NCBI GenBank assembly: GCA_943737045.1
Contig: CALSFV010000250.1
Location: 594,001-658,000, forward strand
Length of the DNA stretch: 64,000 nt
Reading direction: 5' to 3'
DNA from: Parapristionchus giblindavisi
Taxonomy: Eukaryota; Nematoda; Chromadorea; Rhabditida; Diplogasteridae
Position 1 is the stretch's first letter; the number at the start of each line of letters is the position of its first letter. Made by a program: the position numbers and the translations under genes. Below are positions 37,240 to 51,314 of this stretch, piece by piece. The notes beneath the pieces are model-generated. The model worked only from the letters and a program-made list of their open reading frames with translations. It did not search any database and was not told the DNA's origin.

Positions 37240-37814
37240 ATCAGCAAAAGAGATTCGCTCTCACTAGCTCACAAGTTCTTTTGCAATTTTTTGACTCAAC
37301 GTATTCTCCCTCTCCCTACGCTAACGTGTAGTGTGTGACAGAAGTCCCGTAGAATGCGCATGAATCGTGAACTGACTTTTTACATAAATCCCATTTATAT
37401 TTTTCTGCACACAAGTTTTTTTAGTTTGCAAAAATCATGGCGAAGAAGATGCGTTTATGAAACTAATGCAGTGATAAAAACGAAGAAACGAATCGAAAAA
37501 ATTGGGGCAAGAAAGTTTGTAAAAAGAGCGTTTTTCTTAATTTGTTCACATGTTAATTTATTCAATGTAAGATAAATTAAATTAAAATAATGTCCACATA
37601 TTGCTGAGTCATGGCAGGGGTCCTTCATAGATCAATGAATAACTCTTATGTTCATCGTATCGTTTTTACATGGTCCTGTCAATCAATAATCTTGATTATC
37701 GATTGATTGAAAATCGATTTTTGAAATGTAAATTAATGAACCATGAAATCTGAAGCGGGCGAGCAGCCAACCCGCACGCTGAATCGAAATATCTCTGCAA
37801 ATGTTTAACTCACA

Positions 37815-38375
37815 GTGTGCTTCGTATCGAAGAAGGATCTCGATTCTTCGAAGTGTTCAGCGATTTTGGGATGACGAGTGATCCAGAATTGTACAAAAAC
37901 GGATTTTTGAAATTAATTTTCCAAAATTATTTTCAAATGATAACATAAAAAAACCTTCTTAGAATCTCCTCAGCGAATGCGTGTGAGTCCTCCAAACAGT
38001 GGAGTCCCCTGACAATATATATTTTGATTTAACAGTAACAGCAACAGTAATACACTTTATCAAGATTGACTAAGCAGTGTTTCCACTGAATCTCAAGTGT
38101 CATAAAAGGCGATCTTCTTTCTTTTAATAATCTTTTAATTTTGATTTAATTAAATTTCAAAAAAATTCCAGTTTCAGGAACAGAACACTAATGCATTCGA
38201 TGAAATCAGGTAAACAACTTTTTAAATTAAAAAAAAATATTTTGAAAATCAATAAATCATTAAAAAATCAATAAATCAAGTACCTGAACATGAACCACGC
38301 CTATCTCGGGTTTATGCTCCCAGATCTCTTTCGTGACCTCCTCGCACGATGATGGAAGGTTAGTCGTCTGAATGT
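37815..38375 (-). pseudogene. Repeat-borne spliced gene fragment, copy 3
   Basis: Exons about 38375-38282, 38013-37958 and about 37895-37818 match copy 2. The last exon reads ITRHPKIAEHFEESRSFFDT, then GTGAGT. The upstream intron lacks the insertions seen in the other units. Confidence 0.4.
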
Positions 38376-39807
38376 GTTTATTATTATTTTTTAAATCTAT
38401 TCTTTTATATATTTGTTCACAATAATGAAACATTTCATCTTCCTTCTCTCTCATTAATTTCTTCTTATTATAGGATATTTGCATAATAATAATAATAATA
38501 TATTTATCGCATCTTGGAGAAAAGAGACAAGAGAGATTTTTTTCATAAACAATTAAAATACTTATTAAAACAAGAAGTAGCGACGATATAGGTGCAATTA
38601 CTGGATTGCAACCTTTATAAAATTACTAAACACAAATAAAATTACTAAACATATTGAGATGTAATAGGTTTCAGCGATTGCATTAAGCCGTGAATGAAGA
38701 AATGTATATAATTCTGTGATCTTGATCCAATAAATTCCATTAATTATCTATGAATAGTGTCCTAGGTGATATGGGGTCACTGGCCTAGCAGTGATCACCC
38801 GCAGGACTTCGTGTGCCTTGAATAACGGGTTGTACCCCTTACATTTACCTTTATATGTCGATCTACCCCATTGGACTTCCATATTTTGTTACGGTAGACT
38901 CCTCATGTCATTTCACTCTCTCGTACTCTGCTTGTCTGGTGTCTCTCATATCTACAGTCTCTACCAATGTCATTGTAACGTGAATTGAGACATAATCAAT
39001 AATCAGATGATACTCTGATCAGAGCAGAGAGTGTACAGATATGAGAGAGTGCAGAGAGAGCGGAATAGTGAGAGAGCGTGGACAAGTGAGAGAGTGCAGA
39101 GAGAGTAGAATAGTGAGAGAGTGTGGACAAATGAGAGAGTGCAGAGAAAGAAAGACATGCGAGCGTCATTGATCTACCATTGCCTATCAATCCTTGTTCC
39201 CTCAGTCCTCGTTGTCTTTCCCGCCATTTACCTCGTGTTGCTTCCTTGATTATTCGTTTTTTTCTCTCACTCTCCCTATGTATATCCTGCCTTTTCATCC
39301 TCCCTCTCTATCTCACCTCTACCTCTCTACCTATCTCCTCTATAGAGCATATATGCCCTTCTCTATTAGTTTCGAAATCCGCTTAAATCATTTGAAATAT
39401 GTTGTACTCCTTCCATCGAATTCTTGATCGTATCTGTTATTTTGATTATCGTTTTCCCTTGAATATTGATTAGACGATTGCATCTCATTTGCATGTTTAT
39501 ATGCGAGATCAAACTACACACTCTCTCTGACCCACGCGCTGTCTCGTCTCTATCTCTTTCTCGCACTATCTAGCCCATGTTCATTTATGTCTTGACCTAT
39601 CATGATTCGACCCTTCCTTTGATTAAAAAAACATTGTTGTTCCGTGTTATTTCCGAGATAGTTTATGAGCACAGTATTTGGTTTCTTTGATAGTGTTGTC
39701 CAAAGAAGCGTCCACCATTCAGTTCTGGGATGTTCTTCTCTCAAGAACGTGGTCTTCTTGTATTCTCTATTGTTTATTCTTGTTTATCGTCTCCCTAATC
39801 CATATCC

Positions 39808-40991
39808 GGCGCTTGTTCCGCAAATGTGCACACTTGCCACGCCCCCTTTATGCCCCACCCCCCTTTCCAGGCAGATAGCCTGGAAGGGGGAGAGGCCCCA
39901 GCCGGCTCCTACTCGGCGACTTCTCCAAGAAGATGGAGAAGTCCGGGGCAGGGAAGGGACTTCATCGCGAAGGCCCTTCCCCAAACCAAAATCGAATGAG
40001 AGAGGCGCAACTGATGAATCAGAGGCGAAGAATGAGCCGGCCGAGGCTATTTATAGGGGGCGATACAAACTACAAGCCTTGCATGCGCGCTCTCTCGCAA
40101 GAACACGCTCTCTCGCTTACTCTCACTGTCCAGCTCTCTCTCCTCTCTCATCTCCCCTGTGTGTCTTACCTGGTTTGTCTGTATGTCTGTGCTCTAACCT
40201 GAACGATCAAATTTATAAATGAAGAAATATTAATGAGTGAATCGACTAATTCGTACAAAAAAAGCATATATTATTCTGAAGACATCTTGGTACGGTAGCT
40301 TCATGTGCCCTTGCAATTAAAACTCTTTTGTAGCAAGTTCTGTCGGGGCAGATGAACCACCATGAGAATTGATTTCTTTCTGTTTTTTTTTGAGAATCAT
40401 CGTACGGCCGCATATGCAAGTCTTGATTGATGGCAGCAAACCCATACTTTTCATTTGCTCAATGTCTGTTTCCTTAGGAAGGGACAGAAACATCTCGAGC
40501 TGTCGAGAATTCACACCCTTGAATAGATTGAGAGCTTCGCTGTGGGGCGGTAAACCATCTTCCCAATTGGGGCCACTACCAGCCGGGAAAGGATTAGGAA
40601 GTGGGGGCGATGGTACGGTAGGCTTGACGGGAGAATCGGTCGATCCAAAACTAACATCACTGAAGAGAATCGGAGAGCTGGGGGATTTGGGAGAAGACTC
40701 GGGAGACGGGGATATTGACATAATTAGACTGATTGGGAGAGATAAGCCTTGTTTGACCCCGCTTATTGATATTGTCTTGTTAGGTCATTATTAGTTAATC
40801 AAGAGTGAGAGAGAGAACGTTGAGATATGAGAGAGTGAGCGCTAGAGAGCGTTGACATGTGAGAGACTGCGCAAGATGCCGAGAGAGAGGTGAGAGAGCG
40901 TTCAGATATGAGAGAGAACGCAGTGCACGGTTGGAGGGGGGCGGGGCTTAAAGGGGGTGTGGCAAGTGTGCACATTTGCGGAACAAGCGCC
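39808..40991. mobile_element. 1184-bp Merlin-like element, 8-bp duplication
   Basis: TIRs of about 42 bp begin GGCGCTTGTTCCGCAAATGT. CCATATCC is duplicated exactly at 39800-39807 and 40992-40999; other units carry the uninterrupted CATATCCTAGAT. An 8-bp duplication with TIRs starting GG and an internal ORF resembling the N-terminus of ISXO2/Merlin transposases point to the Merlin superfamily. The catalytic domain is absent, so the copy is non-autonomous. Confidence 0.7.
40317..40721 (-). pseudogene. Truncated Merlin/ISXO2-like transposase N-terminus
   Basis: A 134-codon frame. The first ~55 residues are Ser/Pro rich; then NLFKGVNSRQLEMFLSLPKE, MGLLPSIKTCICGRTMILKK. The order acidic helix, GLL, cysteines, CG, M.L.K is typical of the zinc-binding N-terminus of ISXO2-like transposases (normally C-x2-C; here C-x-C, so it may be defective). 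It ends at KEF without the DDE domain. Family assignment is by pattern only. Confidence 0.5.
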
Positions 40992-42028
40992 CCATATCCT
41001 AGATCACTACGTCGTATGTCTTTCATTCACAATCTAATATCTCTTTTAGATTCAGTAGCTAGTCGTCACGATCGTCGTAGATGGGCTAATTCGTCGTGTT
41101 TTTTCGAAGCCAAAGACGGCAATATCAAAGCGTCCCTGTACTCTGGACATTTTCAAGGTATACAGTAGTGAATTGTAGTGAGTAGTGAAGGAGATAAGAG
41201 GGACTCAATACCATGCCTTTCTTATACAGGAACAAATGATTTGATTTGATTAGACTGTAGTAATTACGGCGGCAAATTTAATCATCATAGTTTCAGCAGC
41301 ACTCTAGTGTCTATCGAGGAGTGCTTCGAGTGCATTGGCCGAGGTGCGTTTCGTCGAATGGCAGCAAGGCCTCCCTCATTGGACCACAGGTACGGTAGTT
41401 GCACCACAAATCATGATCATGATCTTTGTTTGAGTAATTGTGTAAATTTTGCAGTTTGCCAAGGACCCGGTTATGCACCATCAATTGGATGAGGGATTCG
41501 GATTGAGTGACGAGGATATGAGAATGAGGAGGATTGTTGGTGACTTCTATTAGCACACGATATTGCTGCTCCTAAGGCTTGTTCTTTCTTATTTTTGTCC
41601 TAGATACAATAGACTTTTTCGTGTGATTTAAATCTTTGTACATATCCTAGTCTCTTCGCAAGTAGTGCGCAAGATGGCAGGATCACTGGCAGAGGCCAAA
41701 TCTATGAATCTTATCTTAATTTATCATATTTCATGTATGTTCAGTACCTGATGTCACTGAAGGACATCGTAATCGTCGTCTGATGGTCACCTATTATCTT
41801 CTAATGAACGCCGGTGCTGCTCCAACGTCTTGCTGTGTTTCCCGACGTTTTCCGGCATCTTTATCTACCTTATCTTTCGAATTAATAAAGATATTTGGGG
41901 TGTTGATGATTGCAAACGGTGTCCAGGCCCGCAAAGTTAAATGGGCGGAGTCAGAATCGATATATAAGTAGGGTTCACCATAAATGGGTGAGTGAGTTTA
42001 TCTAGATCCTTTGACAGGTAAAAGAATA

Positions 42029-42119
42029 GGGACCCATGGTCTAGTGGATAAATGATAGGACTATAGTGGTATACCAATCCGAGCGGTTGGTCGGCAGAGA
42101 GGTTCGATCCCCGAAGAGG
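42029..42119 (+). repeat. tRNA-like segment, copy 6
   Basis: A box TGGTCTAGTGG and B box GGTTCGATCCCC intact, with a 9-base insertion (TATAGTGGT) in the anticodon-side region. Confidence 0.5.
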
Positions 42120-42627
42120 GTCAGCAAAAGACGATCACTCTCACTTGTTCCCAAGTTCTTTTGCAATTTTTAAACACAATGTATTCCCCCTCTCCCTACG
42201 CTAACGTGTAGTGTGTGACAGAAGTCCCATAGAATGAGCATGAATCGTGAACTGACTTTTTACCTAAATATCATGTATATTTATTTTCTTGTTTTTTTTC
42301 AATATAAGTATGAGCTAATTAATCAATGGTAATCATTACATACATTGCTTATTTCAATATACAGAGAAAAACCGGGAGTGAGAGAGTAAGGTTGTGTAAG
42401 AAAAAAAAATTAATTAAATCAGTTTGCGATTAATGGTGTGAGTGTGCGCGCACTCGCTCCTACAGCTATCTTCATAGCAACGAACTTTTTTATTTCAACT
42501 GCGTTTAACTTAATTAAAGTGTTGTTTCTTGGTAGTTTTGAGTCCATTTTTCACTGATTGGCAGAGTTCGAACCCGTCTATTGTTCATAGTCACCAAATC
42601 ATGTTGTACCTGGTTTTTAGGTGCATA

Positions 42628-43873
42628 ATGAGTTCAAGAAAGCGGAAAGGACCCTCTCCCAAGCAAGAAGACGATTATCTTTTGAAGAGACAACGAAATA
42701 ATGAAGCTGTGAACAGGTATAACTTGAATATCGGTTTGTTTATCGTCTGTTTATTATCTTTGAACTGTAAAAGAAGTTGGAATCATGGTGTCTTTTAGTG
42801 AAGCTCTCGCATTTGTTAGTATATTGCAGTGGTTCAAATTGATCTTGATTACTTTATTCTATGAAATGATAAGGTTATTAGCGTAAATGTTTTTTTACAG
42901 AACGCGTCAGAAGAAGAAGCAGGAGGAGATGGATACGTCGACCAAGGTGGAGCAATTGCGAGAGGAGAATACTGCACTCGAGCGTAAAGTGAGTATTGCA
43001 TCAGATTGACTCATATAGTTCACTTTTCGATGACAATCTGTGCTTTTAGAGCTGTCTAGTTAAATAAATGGTCAAACGTTTATTGCTCATTAGCACAAGC
43101 AAATAAGTGACAATTGTGTCTAGTATGGTAAATTGAAGGAAAACTTGCAAAGTGTAATGTGATCATAGGCCAAAAAGCACTTTTAAAATTAAGAAGCTTG
43201 GGATTTTTTGTTGAAGGCCTCATTTTGTAAAACAAAATAACTGCAAAAAATATTGATCCGAAAATTCCTGAAAAAAATCGACCCCCCTCCATTTTGATAA
43301 TCTGTAACGTAGCTATTCGATATATATTGCCGCTGGTAGTAAATACTAGTTCACCATGCATTGCCAACCGTAACCAACGGTAATAATAATATTATTATTA
43401 TGTTTATCCTGTCAGCATTAAATGCAGAGGAGGTAAAACAGGGGGAATCTTCTTTTCCACAAGATCTATCCTTTCGTTTCTGAGATAATTCATCTCCACT
43501 CAAGATAAAGCCCGTATGAAATATGAAACTTGATTAGAATAGTCAGATATCCCACGAAAACATACATTTTCGGCGCCCTCACTGAATTTTTTTGTATATA
43601 GTGGGTAGATTTATAAAAATCGTTATTTTTCGCTTAAATTGTAAGTGAGGATGTGAAAATGTATGCGCGAAAACTTTGTTGTTCGTCCAATAGGCCTGTG
43701 GGGCACGAATCATATTGTTCAAATATTGTAAAATCGTGAATTTGCAGGTTGAAGGCCTCCAGAAGGAGCTGTCGTTCCTCAAAGAGATGTTCGTCGCCTA
43801 CGCCGGCAAGAAGAAGGACGGCACAGCCGCGCCCAATGGCACCACTGACGGGGCCGGACCGTCGTCTAGTTAA
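42628..43873 (+). CDS. cebp-2: C/EBP-type bZIP transcription factor, 100 residues
   Basis: Nuclear DNA-binding dimeric transcription factor. Exons 42628-42716, 42901-42988 and 43748-43873 join in phase to 303 nt including TAA. The basic region (about residues 20-37) contains KRQRNNEAVNRTRQKKKQ, matching the C/EBP pattern NN.AV..SR.K. The leucine zipper follows (KVEQLREENTALERKVEGLQ, then KELSFLKEMF). The tail is short, Gly/Ser rich. The small size and lack of an activation domain resemble C/EBP-gamma and, from memory, C. elegans CEBP-2. Seven bases before the ATG is TTTTTAG, a likely trans-splice acceptor. Intron 2 holds an inserted MITE. AATAAA at 44224 may end the mRNA. Confidence 0.85.
43561..43665. 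mobile_element. hAT-like MITE in bZIP intron 2
   Basis: Ends CATACATTTTCGGCGCCCTC and ...GAAAATGTATG. CACGAAAA / CGCGAAAA flank it (one mismatch). The same host repeat without the insertion is at 540-565, giving the empty site CCCACGAAAACTTG. Confidence 0.75.
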
Positions 43874-44345
43874 GAGCCGGACCGGGAATTAGCTTTACCA
43901 CCACCGGAGCCGGACCGGGAATTAGCTTCCGAATTTTGGCTTCTATTTCTCGTCATATACATACATATTCATCAAATGATCCCAGTCCATTCCATACCTC
44001 ATACCGTACTTTATCCCCGTTCAATTATTGATCCAATCACACCTTCACTACAGTATCTGACCAACCTACCGTAATCTTCCAAATATTGATATATACCGTA
44101 CTTTACAAAATTGTTAGAGTAGAACACCGTATTGCTTTTTCTCATTGTCCATTGCAATTGTTTCTTGTTTGCGACTGTCGATTTTTCTCACAATTCCATG
44201 CATTACTCACTCAGCGTACTGCCAATAAATGTCTTCCTTGCTACAGTTATTGATTGAATAATGCGTCCAAGGGAGTTGCTGCCTCTGTGATATCTGAATG
44301 ATCTTTGATCTTTGATCTTACGGTAATCAATAAATGCAGTTTAAG

Positions 44346-44855
44346 ATGACCGAGGTGTCGCTGACACCGGAGGACCATGAACGGTATGTAATAATAATAA
44401 TGATAATAATATTAATAATAATAGATATTTATCGTTTCTTACAGTATAAAAAAAATGCAAAATTAAAAGAAAAATCATTGGTGCTTTGTCTCTGCAAATT
44501 GTCGTTGCTCATTGTTGTAAACCCGGCATTTCCTGGTCACGGCTGGTTATTATCCTCGTAGCTGCTCTGACTCTATTGCTTGTTGTAGTAAAGTCAGTGA
44601 ATAATAATTCGAATAAATGTATTTATTTATTATTACTTGAAGGCACATCCCGAGCTAATCTGAAGCTATCCGCTCTGACAATACTCTCTCGCTCTCTCTG
44701 TCTACGAGAGAGCGTTGTCTGAGAGGAGTGTAAAATTAACTCGTTCCTCTAGCTGTTGATTCTCGATAAATCATTTCTTCCTTACCTTTTATAATCAATA
44801 CATATATATTACATAGAATATCGCTATTTTCTTTTGTCCAAGAAACGATAAATGA

Positions 44856-44907
<52 letters not shown>

Positions 44908-46152
44908 CAGTTACTCAGCGGTGGCCGCCGAGGCAGCGAAGTCGTCGCGCGAGGCGCTCGAATGCGCCCAGGAGATGATCAAACGACTGGGAGCACTCAA
45001 ACAGAGAGAGGTGGGTCCTACGACGATTTGGTGAAGGATACGGTAACTCTACAGTACTTTAACGTATATTGATTGTGGTTCTGCAATGCTCATGGGAATG
45101 TTTATAGTTTGACATTGTCTGACCTTTTCCCTCTTTTGAATCGTTGAGAAGCTGTCCTAGACTCAATACCTAGTCCTTGATTCCTACAGTAATCCACGTA
45201 GTTCTTGATTCCTACCGTAATCCGTGTAATCCTTGATCCCTACCGTAACCAACTGTGCCTGATGTTCAGGGTATCTCGCTGCTGGAGGTGAAGGGCCGCG
45301 ACATGGTCGCGTACGTCCGCGACATGGCCCTGCTCATGGCGTCGATGTCGATGGGCGAGAGCATCCAGGGAGCGGAGGAGATCACGAGATGCATCAAGCA
45401 CAGAACGGTGAGGGTTTAGGTATCTGTTGAACGAAACATGAAACTCACTGGTAGAAAGCTACCAAGCTCTTGGAAATTTGAATAACTACGTTACAGTTTT
45501 ACAAAATGCGGTCTGGTCTTCTCAAAATGCGTTCGTGTTTTCACAAAAAAACAACAAAATGTGGCCAGGCTTGGTCGTTGCAACGTACTTTTCGACCTAT
45601 GCATACAATGATAAGATAGTGTATCTCGAATGATCATGCTCGTGATAGTGGATGTCATTTTGCATATATTAGTAATATTTCATTTTTAAAATAAATATTT
45701 ATTAAATTTTATTTATTTATTTAACTGTTCAGGTGCTCGAGAAGGTGCGCGTGCTGGAGAAGAAGATGGCGACGCAGATCGATAAGCTGACCGCCGCGGC
45801 TACTGGCGACGACAAGAAGAAGAAGGAGGTGTTGAGGGCGAGGCCTGATCAGATGGAGGTACGGTAGGGATACAGTGGGAAGAGGATCGGGTGGAGGTAC
45901 GGTAGGGTTACGGTATTACGAGCATTGTAGGAATATGGTAGGATAAACGAAGTGAATGACTGTTATAATTGTGGAAGTTTAATTAGGTATTAAAATGCAC
46001 AAAAGAAACTTACGAAACGACGTTGTTAACCATTGATTTCTTTTTCTTTCTTCATAAAAATAATAACAAACCGTTCTGCTGCCGTCGGAAACGTGTTTGG
46101 CTGTTTCTTGTATCCACTGTCGAACCGATCAGCTTACATTAAAACGACAAAA

Positions 46153-46200
<48 letters not shown>

Positions 46201-46570
46201 GAAATAAGAATAAACTTTTACATCTATTATAGTTGGACGATGAGGACGTCTCAGACGAGGAAGATGACGAGGAGGAGGGAGGCAGCAAGAAGAAGAAGGT
46301 ACTGGATTTGTATTTATTGATTTGTTATTATTTATGAAACTTGTTAACCCTCTCGAGCTGTGCTTGAGTGACGCCTGGTGAATCTTTGTTTCGCTCTTCT
46401 TTCTTCTGATGCAATGTTAGGTTTAGCAATGATTATCGACGAAATATCGTGACCATTCTATAATAGCAGCATACCGATATAGAGTTGAATACCAGCACAC
46501 CAATGTGTGAACCTGATCTGATTGATTGATTGATCTATTGAATTATTGATTAATGTTATTGTATTTCTTG

Positions 46571-46617
<47 letters not shown>

Positions 46618-47814
46618 TATTTGAAGTTGTTTTTGGAAAGTAAACAGGTGATTCGGTGCTTCACCGGCTCGATATTGTGCTGTAGTTCCGAAGAGTAGCT
46701 AATTGTAAGTATATTTCCGTAACGTATCAATGTTATCTCATTGTCAGATCAATCATTCATTTTCATAGCCCCATAAAACGAGGATTCACCCACCACATAT
46801 GCTCATTGTCAGCCACTTGTTGCGAAAATAAACTAAAAATGACGATTTATAAGCGCAAATGACGAATTTTCTAAATCGACCCATCACATTTCGAAAACCG
46901 TGGGCCCACTATCTAAAAATAACGGCGATTGTACCGAGAATGTGCGATCTAAAATTTGTTGGTGGTGTCAGCAAACCACTTTAGATCGTGATAGCTTGAT
47001 AATTATCGATTGATCATTATCGATTTATCATTATCGATTTATCATTATCGATTGATAGTTATCGATTTATCATTATCGATTGATTCAGGCCGGATCAAAG
47101 GACGATGAGGGCAAGGTGCGCAAGTACGTTCCTCCCAAGGTCATGGCGGTCCATTATGACGGTAAGACACCTTTATTTATTTATATATTTAATTCTTTTA
47201 TTACATTTAATTAATTATTTTACGCTAACAGACATGACTAACAATAATTGTATTGAATCTATGATTAGTTACCATAGGGTAGAAGGATTGGGAGTGGGTG
47301 AAGCTAGAAATGAGTCTTAATCATTCATTCATATCAAGTGTTTAACTAGAGATGAAGGGAGGGTCGTTAGCTATTGCTGGTCACCTTTAAGGCAGCTTCG
47401 CTGCTGATCTGTGCTAAAGCCTGGCTGTATTTTGGCATTTGTATTATTGAAAATCCGTCCGCATTTTGAAAATCTATGACGTAGCTATTCGACGTATAAT
47501 TGTTGGTACGATGCATGGGGTTGCGTTGCCCAAAGGCTGCTCGTGAATAAAGATCTACGTCGGAGAGACGAAGAAATTGTTCTCGGGCACTCCCAGCCAT
47601 CTGAATGAGACAACCCTGTGATATCTGGTTTTACAATGTATTCTTCCCTGTATACTATACCAAAATGATAATAATAATGGCCTTTATTTTAGAATAATAA
47701 CAACAATATTTTAAAATTTCTTACAGAGAGATTGAAACGTGACTTCAAATATGCACAAATGTTGTGTGCACTGCAATTATTTATAATAGAACAAAATTAT
47801 TATTTAATTGCTTA

Positions 47815-47845
<31 letters not shown>

Positions 47846-47847
47846 TA

Positions 47848-47899
<52 letters not shown>

Positions 47900-50800
47900 A
47901 TTCAGAAACCGAGGACGCCCGAGCGGACAAGAAGAAGGCGCTGCTGCGGAAGCGCGCCATGCAGTCGTCGCTGGTGCAGGAGCTCAAGGCGCAGTACTCC
48001 GAGGCGCCCGAGGAGATTACGGTAGGTAATGTCGTCAGGGATACGGTAGACTGCGGGGTATACGGTAGCGTAGATTGATTACGGTAGGTAATGTAGTCAG
48101 GGATACGGTAGAGTGCGGGGTGTACGGTATCATACATTGCTATAGAGTGCGATATCTGATTTGAAGTGTGCAATTTCACTTTCACAGATTGCACTTTGAC
48201 CAGTGAGATTAGTGTTGTATGCTTTCATCTTAGTCGTTGTATTCATGGTGGATGTGATTTGATGTAGTGCTATTCTGGCTATATCACCCTCAATGTTCTC
48301 CTGCATCTAGTACAATAATAAAAAAAACTTACCTAAAACTTTAAATCTAGAGTATTTTATTAAAATGCCTTGATATTAAAATGCAAAGCGAAACTGAGCA
48401 GATAATAGTAATATGATTAAAGTGATGATTATACATGACTCTCTGAGTAAGAAGTATGAGAGTAGGTGAATGGGGAATACTTGATATGAACATATTGATT
48501 GATTGCATACCCGCAATGATGAATTTTAAATGTTGAATAATCAGTGTTAATCACTCATTTTCAATCTTTATTTAATTATGATGCAAATAAAGTATAACTA
48601 TAAATAATCAAACAAATAGTATGTGTTATTGCAGGAGCATCGGGCGTAGATAAATAAATAAATAGATTAATTAATTAATTAATTAATTAATTTCAGGAGT
48701 ACCGGGGCAATCGTCGGAAGGCAGACCGCGAGCGCATCGATTACGAGGAGGACTACTACATGCGGACGCAGCTGAACAAGAAGGTCGGTATTGATTGACT
48801 GATTTTGAGCACTTTATTGATTTTTTACTGTTATATTGCTTGCTACGAGTCATAAAAGAACGCAGCTGAACAAGAAGGTCGGTATTGATTGACTGATTTT
48901 GAGCACTATTGATTTTTACTGTTATATTGCTTGCTACGAGTCATAAAAGAACGCAGCTGAACAAGAAGGTCGGTATTGATTGACTGATTTTGAGCACTTT
49001 ATTGATTTTTTACTGTTATATTGCTTGCTACGAGTCATAAAAGAACGCAGCTGAACAAGAAGGTCGGTATTGATTGACTGATTTTGAGCACTATTGATTT
49101 TTACTGTTATATTGCTTGCTACGAGTCATAAAAGAACGCAGCTGAACAAGAAGGTCGGTATTGATTGACTGATTTTGAGCACTTTATTGATTTTTTTACT
49201 GTTATATTGCTTGCTACGAGTCATAAAAGAACGCAGCTGAACAAGAAGGTCGGTATTGATTGATTGATTTTTGAGCACTTTATTGATTTTTTACTGTTAT
49301 ATTGCTTGCTACGAGTCATAAAAGAACGCAGCTGAACAAGAAGGTCGGTATTGATTGACTGATTTTGAGCACTTTATTGATTTTTTACTGATATATTGCT
49401 TGCTACGAGTCATAAAAGAACGCAGCTGAACAAGAAGGTCGGTATTGATTGACTGATTTTGAGCACTTGATTGATTTTTGAGCACTTTATTGATTTTTTA
49501 CTGTTATATTGCTTGCTACGAGTCATAAAAGAACGCAGCTGAACAAGAAGGTCGGTATTGATTGACTGATTTTGAGCACTTTATTGATTTTTTTACTGTT
49601 ATATTGCTTGCTACGAGTCATAAAAGAACGCAGCTGAACAAGAAGGTCAGTATTGATTGACTGATTTTGAGCACTTTATTGATTTTTTACTGTTATATTG
49701 CTTGCTACGAGTCATAAAAGAACGCAGCTGAACAAGAAGGTCGGTATTGATTGATTGATTTTTGAGTACCTTATTGATTTTTTACTGCTATATATTGCTT
49801 GTTCCGAGTCATGATGGAATGCAGCTGACATGGGAATGGTCGGAACTCACATATCCCGATTTTCACGAAAGTTGCAGGGTTAACTAAATGGACTACGCTG
49901 ATTCCAAATCAGCCTTAAAACCTGAGAAATGTTTTTCTGAAGCGAGTTATAGCCGGATGAAAAGCTATTTTTTCCATGTTTCAGGAGATTTTTCAACTGA
50001 TTTTCCCACGCTATATGAGTTTGCTCTTTTCTCTCCACTCCCAGATGCAGCGTTGTCAAGTATTACGATGTTTGGTTGGTATTCCGGAGAGATCTTTTGA
50101 AATTTAAAAATAATTGATCACGCATGAATCAGTAAAGGAAGTTCACAACCGGGAATAACTCGCTTCAGAAAAATATTTCGCAGGTTTTTAAGGCTGATTT
50201 GGAATCAGCGTAGTCGATTTAGTTAACCCTGCAACTTTCGTGAAAATCGGGAGTTGTGAGTTCCGACCATTCCCATGTGAGCATGAAAGTGGCAGTGATT
50301 AATCATTGTTGATTTGCAATTTGTAGTTTTGTCCAAAGGTCGAATTAAAAATGCGGCCAGTTTTTTCAAAAAAAAAAATTCAAATGCGGCCTGGCTTCGC
50401 AGTTTGTAACGCACTTCTCGACCTATGGTTTTGTCGTGCATTCGAGAAACGAGGATCTCAAAATAGTCATCAATTGTTATCTTGCGCATCTCGATTCGAG
50501 ATGTAAAATTAGTCATGTTTACATGGAGTCGAAAATAGATCGAGAACACTGGATTCAAGAACGAATCGATATCTTCACTCTCATTCTCTGACCAGCGATG
50601 ATCTCTAAATTTATAATATTTTAGACTTCTCGATTATGTTTCAATCAATCAATAGATATTGATTTTTTTAAATCAATATTTACATACGCATACACATAAT
50701 TCAGGAGAAGGCGGCACGTCGTCGTGAGGATCGCGAGAATGCCATAGATAGTCTGCTCAAGTTTGGCGATTACATGGCGGGCGATGAGAACGAGATGAAG

Positions 50801-51277
50801 AGGAGGGAGAAGTTGGCTACGGTAAGTCTGGTCTGGGTGTTACGGTAGGATGGATTAGAGTAGGCTACGGTAAGTGTGGGCTGGGGGGGGGTACTGTAGA
50901 CTACGGTAGGATGGATTGGAGTAGGCTACGGTAAGTGTGGGCGGCGTTGGTGTTTTAGAGTACTGTAGGACGGATTGTAGTCGGATACGATGAGTTAGGG
51001 GGTTGTAGATTACGGTAGGATGGATTGTAGTAGGCTACGGTAAATAGGAGTGATCAGTCCAAGAATGTGTCCTGGATTTGGATGAGAAATACCTGAAAAC
51101 GTTGGTTGGGAATGTAATTTGCGTCTCGTTTTTCTGTCTACATGACCCGGTGATGTCATGTCTCGGCTCATTCTCATATGTTATAAATATTGCGAAATCC
51201 GATTCTGGTTTGGTCCGATTTTGGCAAAGTGGAACTTAGTTATCGTATGAAATTTATTAATAATAGTTGTAACAATA

Positions 51278-51314
<37 letters not shown>
